Shown here: piece by piece, positions 24,622-33,900 of the stretch
How positions within the stretch are numbered: position 1 is the first letter of the stretch
Layout of the letters: each line of letters begins with the position of its first letter
NCBI RefSeq assembly: GCF_023016285.1
Contig: NZ_CP095413.1
Coordinates: forward strand, 5,284,501 to 5,348,500
Length of the DNA stretch: 64,000 nt
Source: Muricauda sp. SCSIO 64092
GTDB taxonomy: Bacteria; Bacteroidota; Bacteroidia; Flavobacteriales; Flavobacteriaceae
Direction: 5' to 3'
Position numbers and translations under genes: made by a program
Notes under the pieces: model-generated
Told to the model about the DNA's origin: nothing
What the model saw: the letters and a program-made list of their open reading frames with translations, nothing else
Databases searched by the model: none

Positions 24622-26712
24622 GATTACCTGAACACTACGGACATTGTGGAAACGGAGCTGGACTTTGGGGGCAAGGTGGTACGGACCAAGGCCTCCCATA
24701 CCAAGGGGACCAATGCGGCCCTGATCACTACGGATAGTCTTAGCTATGACCATAGGGGCCGGTTGGTCAAACAGGAGCAGACCATAGGCTCGCATACCGA
24801 AACGATTGTGGAGAACGGCTATGATGACCTGGGCCGGTTGGTAAGCAAAAAGGTGGGCGGGGGCCTACAGGACGTGGACTATAGGTACAATGTACGTGGG
24901 TGGCTCACGGACATCAACGATGTGGGTAACACCGCCAAATTGTTTAATTTTAGGATTGGTTACAACCAAGGGACCAATCCATTGTACAACGGCAATATCA
25001 GCCGGACCCAATGGAGGACGGCCAATAGTGACGACAGTTCTTTGAAATCCTATGACTATACCTATGATGCACTGAACCGCATCATAAGCGCAGCGGACAA
25101 TACGGGCAAGTTCAACGTATTCGGCATCATCTATGACAAGAATGGAAACATAGGCAAATTGAAGCGTTTGGGCTGGACCGTTGAAAGTCCTTCCTTGGTC
25201 CTAAATACAGGTTTTGGTACCATGGACGACCTGGTCTATACCTACGACAATGGCAACAAGCTCACCAAGGTGCTGGACAATGGGAACGACAGCCATGGCT
25301 TTACGGACAGCTCGGCCAACAACCAGGACTACTGGTACGATGCCAACGGGAACATGGTGCGCGACCTGAACAAGGGGATTGGGACGTCCACTGTGGACGG
25401 GATAAGCTATAACCACCTGAACCTGCCTCAGGAAATAAAGTTTGACAACAACAATAATAAAAAGATCAACTATATTTATGATGCCTTGGGCACCAAAATG
25501 CAAAAGGTGGCCAATGACAACGGTTCTTTGACAACCACGGACTATGCTGGGAATTATATCTATGAGAATGGTACCCTACAGTTTTTCTCCCATCCCGAGG
25601 GTTATGTCAACGCCAATGGCGGAGGCTTTGAGTATGTCTACCAATACAAGGACCATTTGGGGAACGTACGTTTGTCCTATACGGATGACCCCAGTAACCC
25701 CGGTACACCTACCATTATTGAGGAAAACAATTACTATCCCTTTGGGCTTAAGCATAAGGGGTACAATAGCAATGTAAGTTCATTGGGGAACAGTGCGGCC
25801 CAACGTTGGAAGTTTGGGGGTAAGGAGTTTGATGAGGGTCATGACCTAAACACCTATGATTTTGGGGCAAGGAACTATGACCCTTGGATAGGGCGTTGGT
25901 TCAATACAGATCCCCTTGTTCAGTTTGAAAGCCCATACGTATATGCTGGCAATGACCCTGTCCGTTACATAGACCCAACGGGAATGTACTCTACCGATGA
26001 ATGGAAAAAGGACAATGGAATCAGCGACGACGATTTGGTAACCGTATATCAGGCAGATGATTCCCAAGGTGGTGATGAAGACTGTTGTGGAGACGATGAT
26101 GATGGTGGAATCATTGGTAATTTGATAAGTTCTGTTAAGAGCTTCTTCAGTAGTATTGGTTCCGAAGATGGTCCAGACGAGGAAAGTCGCAAGAGTATCA
26201 ATAGAACTTCTTCTGGATTTAGGCAGGCCGCAAAGAATACAAATGAGGTGGCGGAATCGTTCGATGTGGTCGGTGCATCTTCACCAGCAAGGTTGGCTGC
26301 TGCCCTCTCCAATGGAGAAATATCGGTAGCAGAGTACTATGAAAGGATGAATGATTACCTAGGTACAGATAATACCGTTAAAGGAGATGCGATATGGAGT
26401 GCTGTATTCTTTATGCCTGGTGGCGGAGAAATAAAAGCTGGTGGTAAAACCATTCAATTTCTAGGGCGTGGCTCTACAGGAAGGGCTATAGCTAATTCTC
26501 TTCCTGAACAACTGGCAATGAAAGAAATTTTATCTAACCCAAATCTTGGCAGGGTCGTGATGGAGGGAATGAAGGATGGTCGATGGGCAGGATGGAATAA
26601 GATGCAGTATACCCATAGAGCTTTGGACGGTACAAAAACTACTATACATTATGTTGGTCAGTTTGAAAATGGTGTGCTTAAAGCCGTTGATGATTTTAAA
26701 TTTGTTAAATAA
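24622..26712 (+). CDS. Headless Rhs cassette 5 with BECR-like nuclease tip
   Basis: Homology to the full-length gene begins at 24622 (DYLNTTDIVETELDFGGK); no signal peptide or native start exists (first GTG 24646). Core motifs are complete (YKDHLGNVRLSYTDD; YDPWIGRWFNTDP; RYIDPTGMY). The tip starts at ~25986 with an acidic CCGDDDDGG stretch and a helical linker. It ends in a ~70-residue domain: LPEQLAMKEIL, MKDGRWAGWNKMQY, THYV-type IHYVGQFENG and DDFKFVK. This pattern resembles Barnase/EndoU/ColicinE5-RelE (BECR) fold tips of polymorphic toxins, with RNase activity as the likely role. That assignment is tentative. Confidence 0.7.
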   Translation, partial: DYLNTTDIVETELDFGGKVVRTKASHTKGTNAALITTDSLSYDHRGRLVKQEQTIGSHTETIVENGYDDLGRLVSKKVGGGLQDVDYRYNVRGWLTDINDVGNTAKLFNFRIGYNQGTNPLYNGNISRTQWRTANSDDSSLKSYDYTYDALNRIISAADNTGKFNVFGIIYDKNGNIGKLKRLGWTVESPSLVLNTGFGTMDDLVYTYDNGNKLTKVLDNGNDSHGFTDSSANNQDYWYDANGNMVRDLNKGIGTSTVDGISYNHLNLPQEIKFDNNNNKKINYIYDALGTKMQKVANDNGSLTTTDYAGNYIYENGTLQFFSHPEGYVNANGGGFEYVYQYKDHLGNVRLSYTDDPSNPGTPTIIEENNYYPFGLKHKGYNSNVSSLGNSAAQRWKFGGKEFDEGHDLNTYDFGARNYDPWIGRWFNTDPLVQFESPYVYAGNDPVRYIDPTGMYSTDEWKKDNGISDDDLVTVYQADDSQGGDEDCCGDDDDGGIIGNLISSVKSFFSSIGSEDGPDEESRKSINRTSSGFRQAAKNTNEVAESFDVVGASSPARLAAALSNGEISVAEYYERMNDYLGTDNTVKGDAIWSAVFFMPGGGEIKAGGKTIQFLGRGSTGRAIANSLPEQLAMKEILSNPNLGRVVMEGMKDGRWAGWNKMQYTHRALDGTKTTIHYVGQFENGVLKAVDDFKFVK

Positions 26713-26717
26713 TATTT

Positions 26718-27149
26718 ATGAAGGTAAGATGTATTCATAATTCAGGGGAAGCATTAAGGGCTTATGAAAATAAGCAACTAAATAAAGATGAAATAGGGAG
26801 ATTTGGTGCTACAGGATATACTGAATATGGAGAAGTAGAAATAGGTAAGGAATATTTAGTGATGGGGATTATAGTTTTTGAAACCTATCAAGCATACCTA
26901 ATTGATGATGATGGTTTTATATCTGCTTGCCCTTGTCAACTATTTGAAGTACTTGATGATAAAGTAGGCACAAATTGGAGTTTTAGATTAATTGATAAGG
27001 ATGAGAGTGCTTATCCTTCCATACAAGCTATTATCGGGTATCCCGAATTATGTTCTGATAAAGAAGCGTACGAAAATCTTATAATAGAGAAAAAAGAAGT
27101 TGCACAGCGGATTTATTTTAAACGAAAAATTGAGCTTGAAAATCTGTAA
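26718..27149 (+). CDS. Candidate immunity protein of cassette 5
   Basis: The 143-aa cytoplasmic-type protein starts 5 bp after the cassette 5 stop, and a strong terminator follows it. It has features of a small beta-rich fold (EVEIGKEYLVMGIIVFETYQ, PCQLFEVLDDKVGTNW) and a helical C-terminus (EAYENLIIEKKEVAQRIYF). No family is named with confidence. Position, size and AT-rich composition support an immunity role against the adjacent nuclease-like tip. Confidence 0.6.
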   Translation: MKVRCIHNSGEALRAYENKQLNKDEIGRFGATGYTEYGEVEIGKEYLVMGIIVFETYQAYLIDDDGFISACPCQLFEVLDDKVGTNWSFRLIDKDESAYPSIQAIIGYPELCSDKEAYENLIIEKKEVAQRIYFKRKIELENL

Positions 27150-27171
27150 CTAGAGTTTACCATAAAAACAG

Positions 27172-27200
27172 AAAGCCACAGTGAAAGCTGTGGTTTTTTT
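27172..27200 (+). terminator. Intrinsic terminator of cassette 5
   Basis: The stem CCACAG / CTGTGG is extended by AAAG / TTTT pairs, with a 6-nt loop and a T-run, 22 bp after the immunity gene. Confidence 0.85.
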
Positions 27201-27236
27201 ATGCGTAGGTGTTACGCGCAAACGAAAGTGATTGGT

Positions 27237-27312
27237 CTATCTGTTCAAAAAGAACTCGGAAAATGCCTTGGTGTTCCGCTCCACGGCATCGGGGTCTATG
27301 AGCAGCTTTCCC
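27237..27312 (-). pseudogene. 3' terminal fragment of an unidentified gene
   Basis: On the minus strand about 25 codons read GGKLLIDPDAVERNTKAF...FLNR and end in TAG (27237). The upstream part is cut off exactly at the palindromic element. The composition is protein-like, but the fragment is too short to assign. It is another sign of a recombination join. Confidence 0.35.
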
Positions 27313-27316
27313 CCCA

Positions 27317-27364
27317 CCGCTAGCGCTCGTCTCTGACGAGTGCCGTATCGAGTAGGCAAAAAAC
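27317..27364. repeat. 48-bp palindromic junction element, copy B
   Basis: This is the same element as 24507-24554 (two loop differences). It separates a cut minus-strand gene end from the tail of a lost Rhs tip. Confidence 0.75.
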
Positions 27365-27430
27365 CCGGCACCAGCACCTAAGCCACAACCTGTGATACCA
27401 AGGCCCAACTGTGTGGACTGTGGATTTTAA
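27362..27430 (+). pseudogene. Tail of a lost Rhs tip (cassette 6)
   Basis: An open frame coming out of the junction element reads a Pro-rich end (PAPAPKPQPVIPRPN, then CVDCGF) and stops at 27428. It is followed 18 bp later by a lipoprotein gene, the same tip-to-immunity geometry as in cassettes 1-5. Only about 22 codons survive. Confidence 0.45.
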
Positions 27431-27448
27431 AATGAGAAACCAAAAGAT

Positions 27449-27955
27449 ATGATACGAATAAAATTGACCGTAGTCGTTTTGATAATGTTGGCAGCATTTT
27501 CCTGTAAACAGGAACCTCGCAACAAAGAGGCTTCTCCAAATGCCATTGAACCGCCTAACTCGTACAAAAAGGCGGAGGCAAATGAAGATATTGAAATCTT
27601 TACAGAAATGGCCAAAGACTGCGACCAGACCTTTGATGACTTCTTTAAAAGGTTTGCCAGGGACAGCACCTTTCAAAAAACTAGGGTCAAATTCCCATTA
27701 AGGTTATCCTATTATAAAGATGTTTTAGATGATAGTTTGTCTATTGATGTTATTAAAAAATCATCGTATAGTTATATTGATCTTAGAGAAAACAATCCGA
27801 TGGTAGGTAATGACTATGAAGTTTCATTTGAAGAAAATGGTAACCAAATGGATTACTATTTAACGGGAATTGATAATGGTATTCTGATTACTTATGTATT
27901 CAAACAGAATGAAAACTGTTGGTATTTGGTGGAGATATTGGACGAATCCACATGA
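27449..27955 (+). CDS. DUF4348-type lipoprotein, candidate orphan immunity protein
   Basis: The 168-aa protein has a lipoprotein signal (VVLIMLAAFSCKQ). The DUF4348 hallmark occurs around residues 60-85: a block beginning FDDFFKRFARDS followed by KTRVKFPLRL; an aromatic C-terminus (CWYLVEILD) ends it. DUF4348 is a domain of unknown function found in Bacteroidota lipoproteins. Its place right behind a surviving tip tail suggests an immunity protein kept after the toxin was lost; this is inference. Confidence 0.65.
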   Translation: MIRIKLTVVVLIMLAAFSCKQEPRNKEASPNAIEPPNSYKKAEANEDIEIFTEMAKDCDQTFDDFFKRFARDSTFQKTRVKFPLRLSYYKDVLDDSLSIDVIKKSSYSYIDLRENNPMVGNDYEVSFEENGNQMDYYLTGIDNGILITYVFKQNENCWYLVEILDEST

Positions 27956-28073
27956 TTAAAGAAGAATCCCCGCTCCGCACATCCACTAAAGGCGGACAGG
28001 GTTGTACGGCTGCGGCATGAGCGTTTTTAAAAGTTTTGATAATAAAGCGAAGCAGTCAAGCTACTTCGCAGCG
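27956..28073. other. Spacer between last immunity gene and right flank of the island
   Basis: There is no coding sequence. It contains a small inverted repeat (GCGAAG at 28047 and CTTCGC at 28064) immediately before the duplicated eamA segment begins, so the join lies at or near this hairpin. Confidence 0.4.
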
Positions 28074-28193
28074 GGAGCCCCAAATCACAAATGGCAAAGA
28101 ACGCTAAAATGATGAGCGTGGTCTTTTTCTTTTCCTGCATTGATTAAAAGAAATGGCTATGGAATTCAATATTACGTCGAATAATTAAATTTT
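28074..28193. repeat. Right copy of the ~120-bp island-flanking direct repeat (truncated eamA start)
   Basis: It matches 4563-4684. On the minus strand it still encodes MQEKKKTTLIILAFFAI from an ATG at 28140, but a 2-bp deletion changes the frame and homology ends after ~22 codons, so this is a dead eamA 5' fragment. It was created by duplication at insertion, or left by a rearrangement. Confidence 0.85.
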
Positions 28194-28253
28194 AAGGGAT
28201 TTCATGACAATTGTATTCACTATCTTACATAAAGGGATTATTTATCATGACCA

Positions 28254-28874
28254 ATGGCTACTAAGATCAATACACTTCTTTTTATCGTTCTTTTCGTTTT
28301 TAACAACCTTCAAGCGCAGGAAAAATCGGTAAAGGTCATAGAAGAACAGAAAGGAAACCGCATCGCTTTTTATGCCATCAATGAAGATGAACAACCCTAT
28401 GATGTTTTATTTGAGGTTAAGGGCTCGGATTTTCGGCAAAGTGCTGCCAGGCCAAGATTAACAAGGGTGCCGGCCACTTCAAAAGTCCATTTGAAGACCA
28501 TAATTCTGTACCGGGACAAAACACCAAAATATACCCATACACTTCAAGTGAACGATAGCCTTTCCCGTAGGGCCTTAAAAAAGGAATACACAATTATTGA
28601 AGTACCACCAAAGATGATAACCCCAAAGCGAAACATTACCATTTACAGGACATCAAGTTGCTTGTCCTGTGATACCATTGTTAACAAGCTGAATGAAAAT
28701 CGCTATATCTTTAAGCTTATTGACCTTCAGGAAAAAAAAGAAGTCAAGGAAGCCCTCTCCAAAACTTTGGGTAAGTCATTGGACTCCATTGCGTATCCCA
28801 TAATTAATCTAGGGGGGCATTTATATACGTGGATAACAAACTATGAAACCCTATTGTCCGAAATGGATAAATGA
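28254..28874 (+). CDS. Secreted thioredoxin/glutaredoxin-fold protein with CxxC
   Basis: The 206-aa protein has a signal peptide (MATKINTLLFIVLFVF... LQAQ), a beta-sandwich-like N-terminal half and a C-terminal glutaredoxin-like domain from ~125: NITIYRTSSCLSCDTIVNKL carries the CLSC redox pair, followed by YIFKLIDLQEKKEVKEAL and a cis-Pro-like AYPIINLGGHLY. This order is typical of the thioredoxin fold. It is probably a periplasmic thiol-disulfide protein; the partner is unknown. It is the first intact gene right of the island and ends 3 bp from the convergent pcm gene. Confidence 0.75.
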   Translation: MATKINTLLFIVLFVFNNLQAQEKSVKVIEEQKGNRIAFYAINEDEQPYDVLFEVKGSDFRQSAARPRLTRVPATSKVHLKTIILYRDKTPKYTHTLQVNDSLSRRALKKEYTIIEVPPKMITPKRNITIYRTSSCLSCDTIVNKLNENRYIFKLIDLQEKKEVKEALSKTLGKSLDSIAYPIINLGGHLYTWITNYETLLSEMDK

Positions 28875-28877
28875 CTC

Positions 28878-29585
28878 CTATTCCTTTCTGGTAAAGGGTA
28901 CAAATCGCACAGGCATCAATTTCCTGGTCTTTATTCGACCTTTCTTTTTTTGAACCAACACTAAATCGCGGATGCCGTTATGCGGCCCTATCGGTATGAC
29001 CATTCGCCCCCCTTCTTTTAACTGTTCCAGGAGCGGTTCCGGGATTTCTTCGGCACCGGCAGTCACCATAATGGCATCAAAAGGAGCATGGGCTTTCCAA
29101 CCGTGGTAGCCATCACCAATCTTTACCGTAATGTTCGTATACCCCAATTCATCCAAAAGTTTTTTTGCCCGTAACCCCAGTGGTTCAACGATTTCCACGG
29201 TATAAACGGAAGCCACAATTTCTGCCAATACCGCGGCCTGATAGCCCGATCCCGTACCAATTTCTAGGACGTTGTCCTTTTTTCCAAGTCGAAGGGACTG
29301 GGTCATAAATGCAACCATATAGGGCTGTGAAATGGTTTGCTTGTATCCTATGGGCAATGGACGGTCGGAATAGGCAAATAACTGTTGGTCCTTGGGCACA
29401 AAATGGTGCCTTGGTACCTGGAGCATGGCGTCCAAGGTAGTACGGTCGTAGATGTCCCTTCCCTCCAATTGTAGTTTTACCATGGCCTTTCTCATGGAGA
29501 CAAAATCCAATTCCTGGGCAAAGGCGGTCCAGGTGATACCAAAGACGATAAGTAGTGCCCAAACTTTTTGATTGTTGTTTCCCAT
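28878..29585 (-). CDS. pcm: Protein-L-isoaspartate O-methyltransferase
   Basis: I take the ATG at 29585 (MGNNNQKVWALLIVF...) because it begins a signal peptide (ending TAFAQ), giving 235 aa. The PCMT core follows: RHHFVP, YSDRPLPIGYKQTISQPYMVA, SAM-binding VLEIGTGSGYQAAVLA, YTVEIVEPL, GDGYHGW, DAIMVTAGA and RMVIPIG. It methylates isoaspartyl residues to start repair. A signal peptide implies the periplasmic form seen in several Bacteroidota. The upstream in-frame extension runs through the MscS promoter region and is rejected. Confidence 0.9.
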   Translation of the reverse strand: MGNNNQKVWALLIVFGITWTAFAQELDFVSMRKAMVKLQLEGRDIYDRTTLDAMLQVPRHHFVPKDQQLFAYSDRPLPIGYKQTISQPYMVAFMTQSLRLGKKDNVLEIGTGSGYQAAVLAEIVASVYTVEIVEPLGLRAKKLLDELGYTNITVKIGDGYHGWKAHAPFDAIMVTAGAEEIPEPLLEQLKEGGRMVIPIGPHNGIRDLVLVQKKKGRIKTRKLMPVRFVPFTRKE

Positions 29586-29687
29586 CCTGAGTACTTTAAA
29601 ATACAAAATTTTTAAGGAACTGAACTGTCGGTTATCATTTCGCCAAAGCCCTAAATTCAATAATTTTGCACTTTTAAAAAAAACGTC

Positions 29688-30938
29688 ATGGAGAAACCGT
29701 ATTGGGGTCATTTTTTGCATGATATATTGGTGGATAAGGGCGTTCCTGAAAATTGGGCCGTCTACCTTAATGTCATTATCCTGCTTGTTCTGGGAATCGT
29801 TTTGGTTTTTCTGGTGGATTTCGTCATATGGAAAATCCTTAGAAAGTTCTCCGCCGGTATGGCCAAACGGACCAAAACCAATTTTGACAATTTTGCGGTC
29901 ACCAATAGGCTGCCCCGCTTTTTGGCCCATATTTTTCCACTACTGCTCGCCCTGGAACTTGCCCCAATGGTGTTCTACGATTTTCAGTATGCCGAAAACA
30001 TTGCATTTAAGGCGTTGAATATTTTGGGCGTGCTTTTGGCCTTACGGATTGCCAGAAGCTTTTTCCAGACGGTTAGGGATTATCTTAAGACCCTTCCCAG
30101 ATTTAAGGACAAACCCATTGACAGTTATATACAGGTGTTCATGTTTTTCGCCTGGGCGGCGGGTATCATGACCATTTTGGCCATTGTTACCGGTACCGAC
30201 ATTTGGAAATTCCTCACCGGTCTTGGTGCGGCTTCGGCCATCCTGCTTTTGATTTTCAGGGATACCATTTTGGGTTTTGTGGCCAGTATTCAGGTCACTA
30301 TCAATGATATGGTACGTATTGGGGATTGGATAACGTTTGAAAAATACGGTGCCGATGGGGATGTGATTGAAATCAACCTGGCAACGGTGAAAGTCCAAAA
30401 CTTCGATAAGACCATTACCACCATACCTACCTATGCCCTGATATCCGACAGCTTTAAAAACTGGAGGGGAATGCAATCCTCTGGAGGGAGGCGTATCAAA
30501 AGGGCCGTAATCATTAAGCAGCAAAGTATTCAGTTCCTGACTCCGGATGCCATCGAGGAACTGAAACAAATTGAACTCATTAGGGACTATTTGGATGACA
30601 GGCAAAGAAAAATCGACCTCTCCAATGAAGAAAAGGGAGTGGACAAGTCTGTATTGCTCAACGGTCGCAACATGACCAATCTGGGGGTTCTTAGAAAGTA
30701 TATCGAAAGTTACCTGGAATCCCATTCCGCCATTAATGACGATATGATTTTGATGACCCGTCAGTTGGAGCCTACCACCCAGGGCATCCCTCTGGAAATC
30801 TATGCCTTTAGCGGTGATAAAAGATGGCAAAACTACGAGTACATCATGGCCGATATTTTCGACCATGTACTCGCAGCTGTGCCCTACTTTGATTTGGAAG
30901 TCTTTGAGCTTCCCACATCCCTTAAAACTAGTTCTTAA
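29688..30938 (+). CDS. MscS-family mechanosensitive channel (YbdG-like)
   Basis: The 416-aa protein has about five transmembrane segments; the pore-lining helix is at ~175-205 (TGLGAASAILLLIFRDTILG), with the MscS motif FVASIQVTINDMVRIGDWI. The beta domain (GDVIEINLATVKVQNFDKTI, PTYALISDSFKNWRGM) follows, then a C-terminal domain with the insertion found in YbdG/MscM-type proteins. It releases solutes upon hypo-osmotic stress. Divergent to pcm; its 3' end overlaps the convergent BNR-repeat gene by 11 bp. Confidence 0.9.
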   Translation: MEKPYWGHFLHDILVDKGVPENWAVYLNVIILLVLGIVLVFLVDFVIWKILRKFSAGMAKRTKTNFDNFAVTNRLPRFLAHIFPLLLALELAPMVFYDFQYAENIAFKALNILGVLLALRIARSFFQTVRDYLKTLPRFKDKPIDSYIQVFMFFAWAAGIMTILAIVTGTDIWKFLTGLGAASAILLLIFRDTILGFVASIQVTINDMVRIGDWITFEKYGADGDVIEINLATVKVQNFDKTITTIPTYALISDSFKNWRGMQSSGGRRIKRAVIIKQQSIQFLTPDAIEELKQIELIRDYLDDRQRKIDLSNEEKGVDKSVLLNGRNMTNLGVLRKYIESYLESHSAINDDMILMTRQLEPTTQGIPLEIYAFSGDKRWQNYEYIMADIFDHVLAAVPYFDLEVFELPTSLKTSS

Positions 30939-33900
30939 GCAAGCCCTGTCCCTCTATCCAGGGAGCGCCTGCTGCCTTTAGTTCGGCTTCCAGGCCTGGC
31001 AATGTGGTCTCCACCACTCTGGCCAATTCCGTCTTCACGGTTTGCAATTGTTGATTTGCCCTGTTGAATGCCTTTAAATGGTTGCCCGTAGGGCCGTAGG
31101 TGTTGCCCAGGGCCACAAAACCAACAAACGATCCGTTGCCTGGTGAAGGTGGGTTCCGTTCGCCGATTTCATTTTTGGCCGGATTACCGTTCATGGTTTC
31201 GTCAATGGATTGCAAGCTCTTTTTGGCGGCATTGATTCGGGCAAACAAATCGTTGCTGGGCGTTTTTGCCTGGGCATGCGCCCGTTTCATGGCATCTACC
31301 TTTTCCATTCCTTTTTTTAGCGCCGTATTGGTTGCCATTAAATCTTGCTGGAAGTTTTGGAACGATTGACGGAACGCATCGATTTCTTCCGTGGGTTTGG
31401 ATGGCAGTGCCCCTTCGCGAAGGCGTTTTACCTCTATGGAAATGGGGCCGGCAACCTTGGTCATCATCCCGTTTTCCCTTTTGTATAGCTCAGCGGAATA
31501 GGTGCCCGGAGTCGCCATGTACGGAGAACCGAAAAAACCATCTTCTTCACTGGGTTTGGGAGCTTTTAAGGGAATACCGCTCCTACTGGCATACGTTAAA
31601 TCCCAATTCACACGATTGAACCCCTTTTTATTGGTGCCGTTTACCCGGTTGACAATCGTTCCCGCGGCATCTTTGATGAGGAACACGTAACCCGGTTTTT
31701 CCTGGTTCTTTTCTTCGGCAAGGGCATCCCAGCCCGCAAAGGGAATGGATTTATTGTCCTTGTTGAGTTCCTTCTCCTTTTTGGTACGGACATCCTTTAA
31801 GGTATTCAACTTTTCCGGTAAATAATAGGTGAGGATGGCCCCAAAAGCAGGGTTTTTGGCCTTATACATATTATCTCCCTGGGCATAAACCCCATTCTTG
31901 GGAACGTACCAATAGGCCGTTCTGGTATCAAACAGTTGTACCTCATTGGATTTTGAGGCCTCATAATCACGTAAGGGGCCAATATCATCCAAAACAAAGA
32001 AACCACGACCGAAGGAAGCCGCCGCTATATCGTCTTCCCGACGTTGAATGGTAATGTCCCTAAATGAGATGGTGGGCACCCCTCCTTTGAACTGTGTCCA
32101 CGTACCACCGCCGTTTTTGGTAAAGTAAATACCGAATTCCGTAGCGGCAAAAAGCAAACTTTTATCCACATGGTCCTGTACAATCCTCCAGGTCAATAGT
32201 CGTTTGGGAAGGTTTCCGTTCATCATGGTCCAGCTTCGTCCCTTATCGGTACTCTTTAAAAGATAGGGTTTAAAATCGCCTTCCTTGTGGTTGTCCAAAA
32301 CCAAATACACGGTATTGGCATCGTATAAATCGGCACGTACGTCATTTACAAATGCCCGGTTGGGCACTCCTTTGATGCTGCCCAACATAATTTTGCGCCA
32401 ATTGCTTCCCCCATCTTCCGAAACCTGTAGGATACCATCGTCGGTTCCCGCATACAACAGCCCCTCTTGCACAGGTGATTCGGACAATGAGGTAATAGTG
32501 TTATATACGCTCATGGCCCCAACATCCCAGGGATTGTCCCAACTTTGCTGTTTTCCCAGAATGGGCAATTCAATACGTTCCTCATTTCGGGTAAGATCTC
32601 CGGAAATGGCGGTCCAATCATCTCCCCTATTTTCGGACTTCCACACCCTGTAGGAGGCAAAATACAAGCGGGTAGGCTTATGTGGACTCACCAAAATGGG
32701 GGCATCCCAATTAAATCGCTCATGGGGATCGCCCGCTGCCGGTTGGGGTTGTATAAAGACCGTCTCTCCTGTAGTCTGGTCAATTCGCCACAGCCAACCT
32801 TGCTGGAACTCACCGTAAGTAATATCCGGATTCCCCGGTTCCGTTGCCGATTGGTGTCCGTCCGCCCCCAGCGTTATCCACCAATCCTGATTTAGGATAC
32901 CATCTTCCCTTATGGTTCGGGACGGCCCACCATGGGAACCATTGTCCTGTGTACCGCCATAAAGATTGTAGAAAGGTGCGGAATCGTCCACCGCGACCTT
33001 GTAGTATTGAGTTATGGGCAGATTTGAAAAATAACGCCAGGTCTTGGTGAGGTCATAGGATTCATACAACCCACCGTCCGTACCAAAAAGCACGTAGTCC
33101 GGATCATCCTTTTTAAAGGCCATGGCATGACTGTCCACGTGTTTATTCTTTTCGTTCATGGTAACAAAGGTTTTGCCATGGTCATCGGAAACCTGAACGT
33201 AGTTGTTCATGAGGTACAACCTTCCTTTTTGATGTGGGGAGGCGTACAACTCTTGATAATAATGCGGGCCCGTTCCCCCGGAGACCGTATTGGACTGCTT
33301 ACTCCAGGAAGCACCACCATTGTTGGAAATGAAGATGCCCCCTTTTTTTCTATCCAATTCAATGGCGGCATAAATGGTATTGCTATCAAAAGGAGAAATG
33401 GCCAAACCGATCTTTCCTAAGTTGGATTTTGGAATGCCATTGTCCAGTTTTGTCCATGTTTTTCCACCATCGGTGGATTTATGAAGGCCAGAGCCCGGTC
33501 CTCCCCCCATATAGGCGGCAACGGTCCTATGCCTGTCCCAGGTGGCCGCATACAGTATATTGGGGTCGGCAGCATCCATAACAATGTCGGTCACACCTGT
33601 CCATTCATCATTTCCCAGGGTTCTGGTCCAGGTGGCTCCCCCATCCTCGGACCGATAAAAACCGCGTTCCCCTCCCTTGCTCCAAAGCGGTCCTTGAACG
33701 GCAACATAGAGTATTTGGGAATTATCGGGATGGACAATAATCCTTGAAATGTGTTCGGATTTCTTGAGCCCCATATTCTTCCAGCTTTTTCCTTCGTTAT
33801 GGCTCACATAGATGCCATCCCCAAAGCCAACATGGCGACCACCGACATTCTCGCCCGTACCTACCCAAATGGTACTGGGGTCAGTAGGGTCTAGGGTAAT

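Noticed and set aside
4563..28193. Island as prophage or integrative element
   Set aside because: No integrase, transposase, phage gene, tRNA or conjugation gene is visible between the flanking repeats.
29586..29930. N-terminal extension of the Pcm frame
   Set aside because: It would precede the signal peptide and cover the start of the divergent MscS gene; the ATG at 29585 explains the protein.
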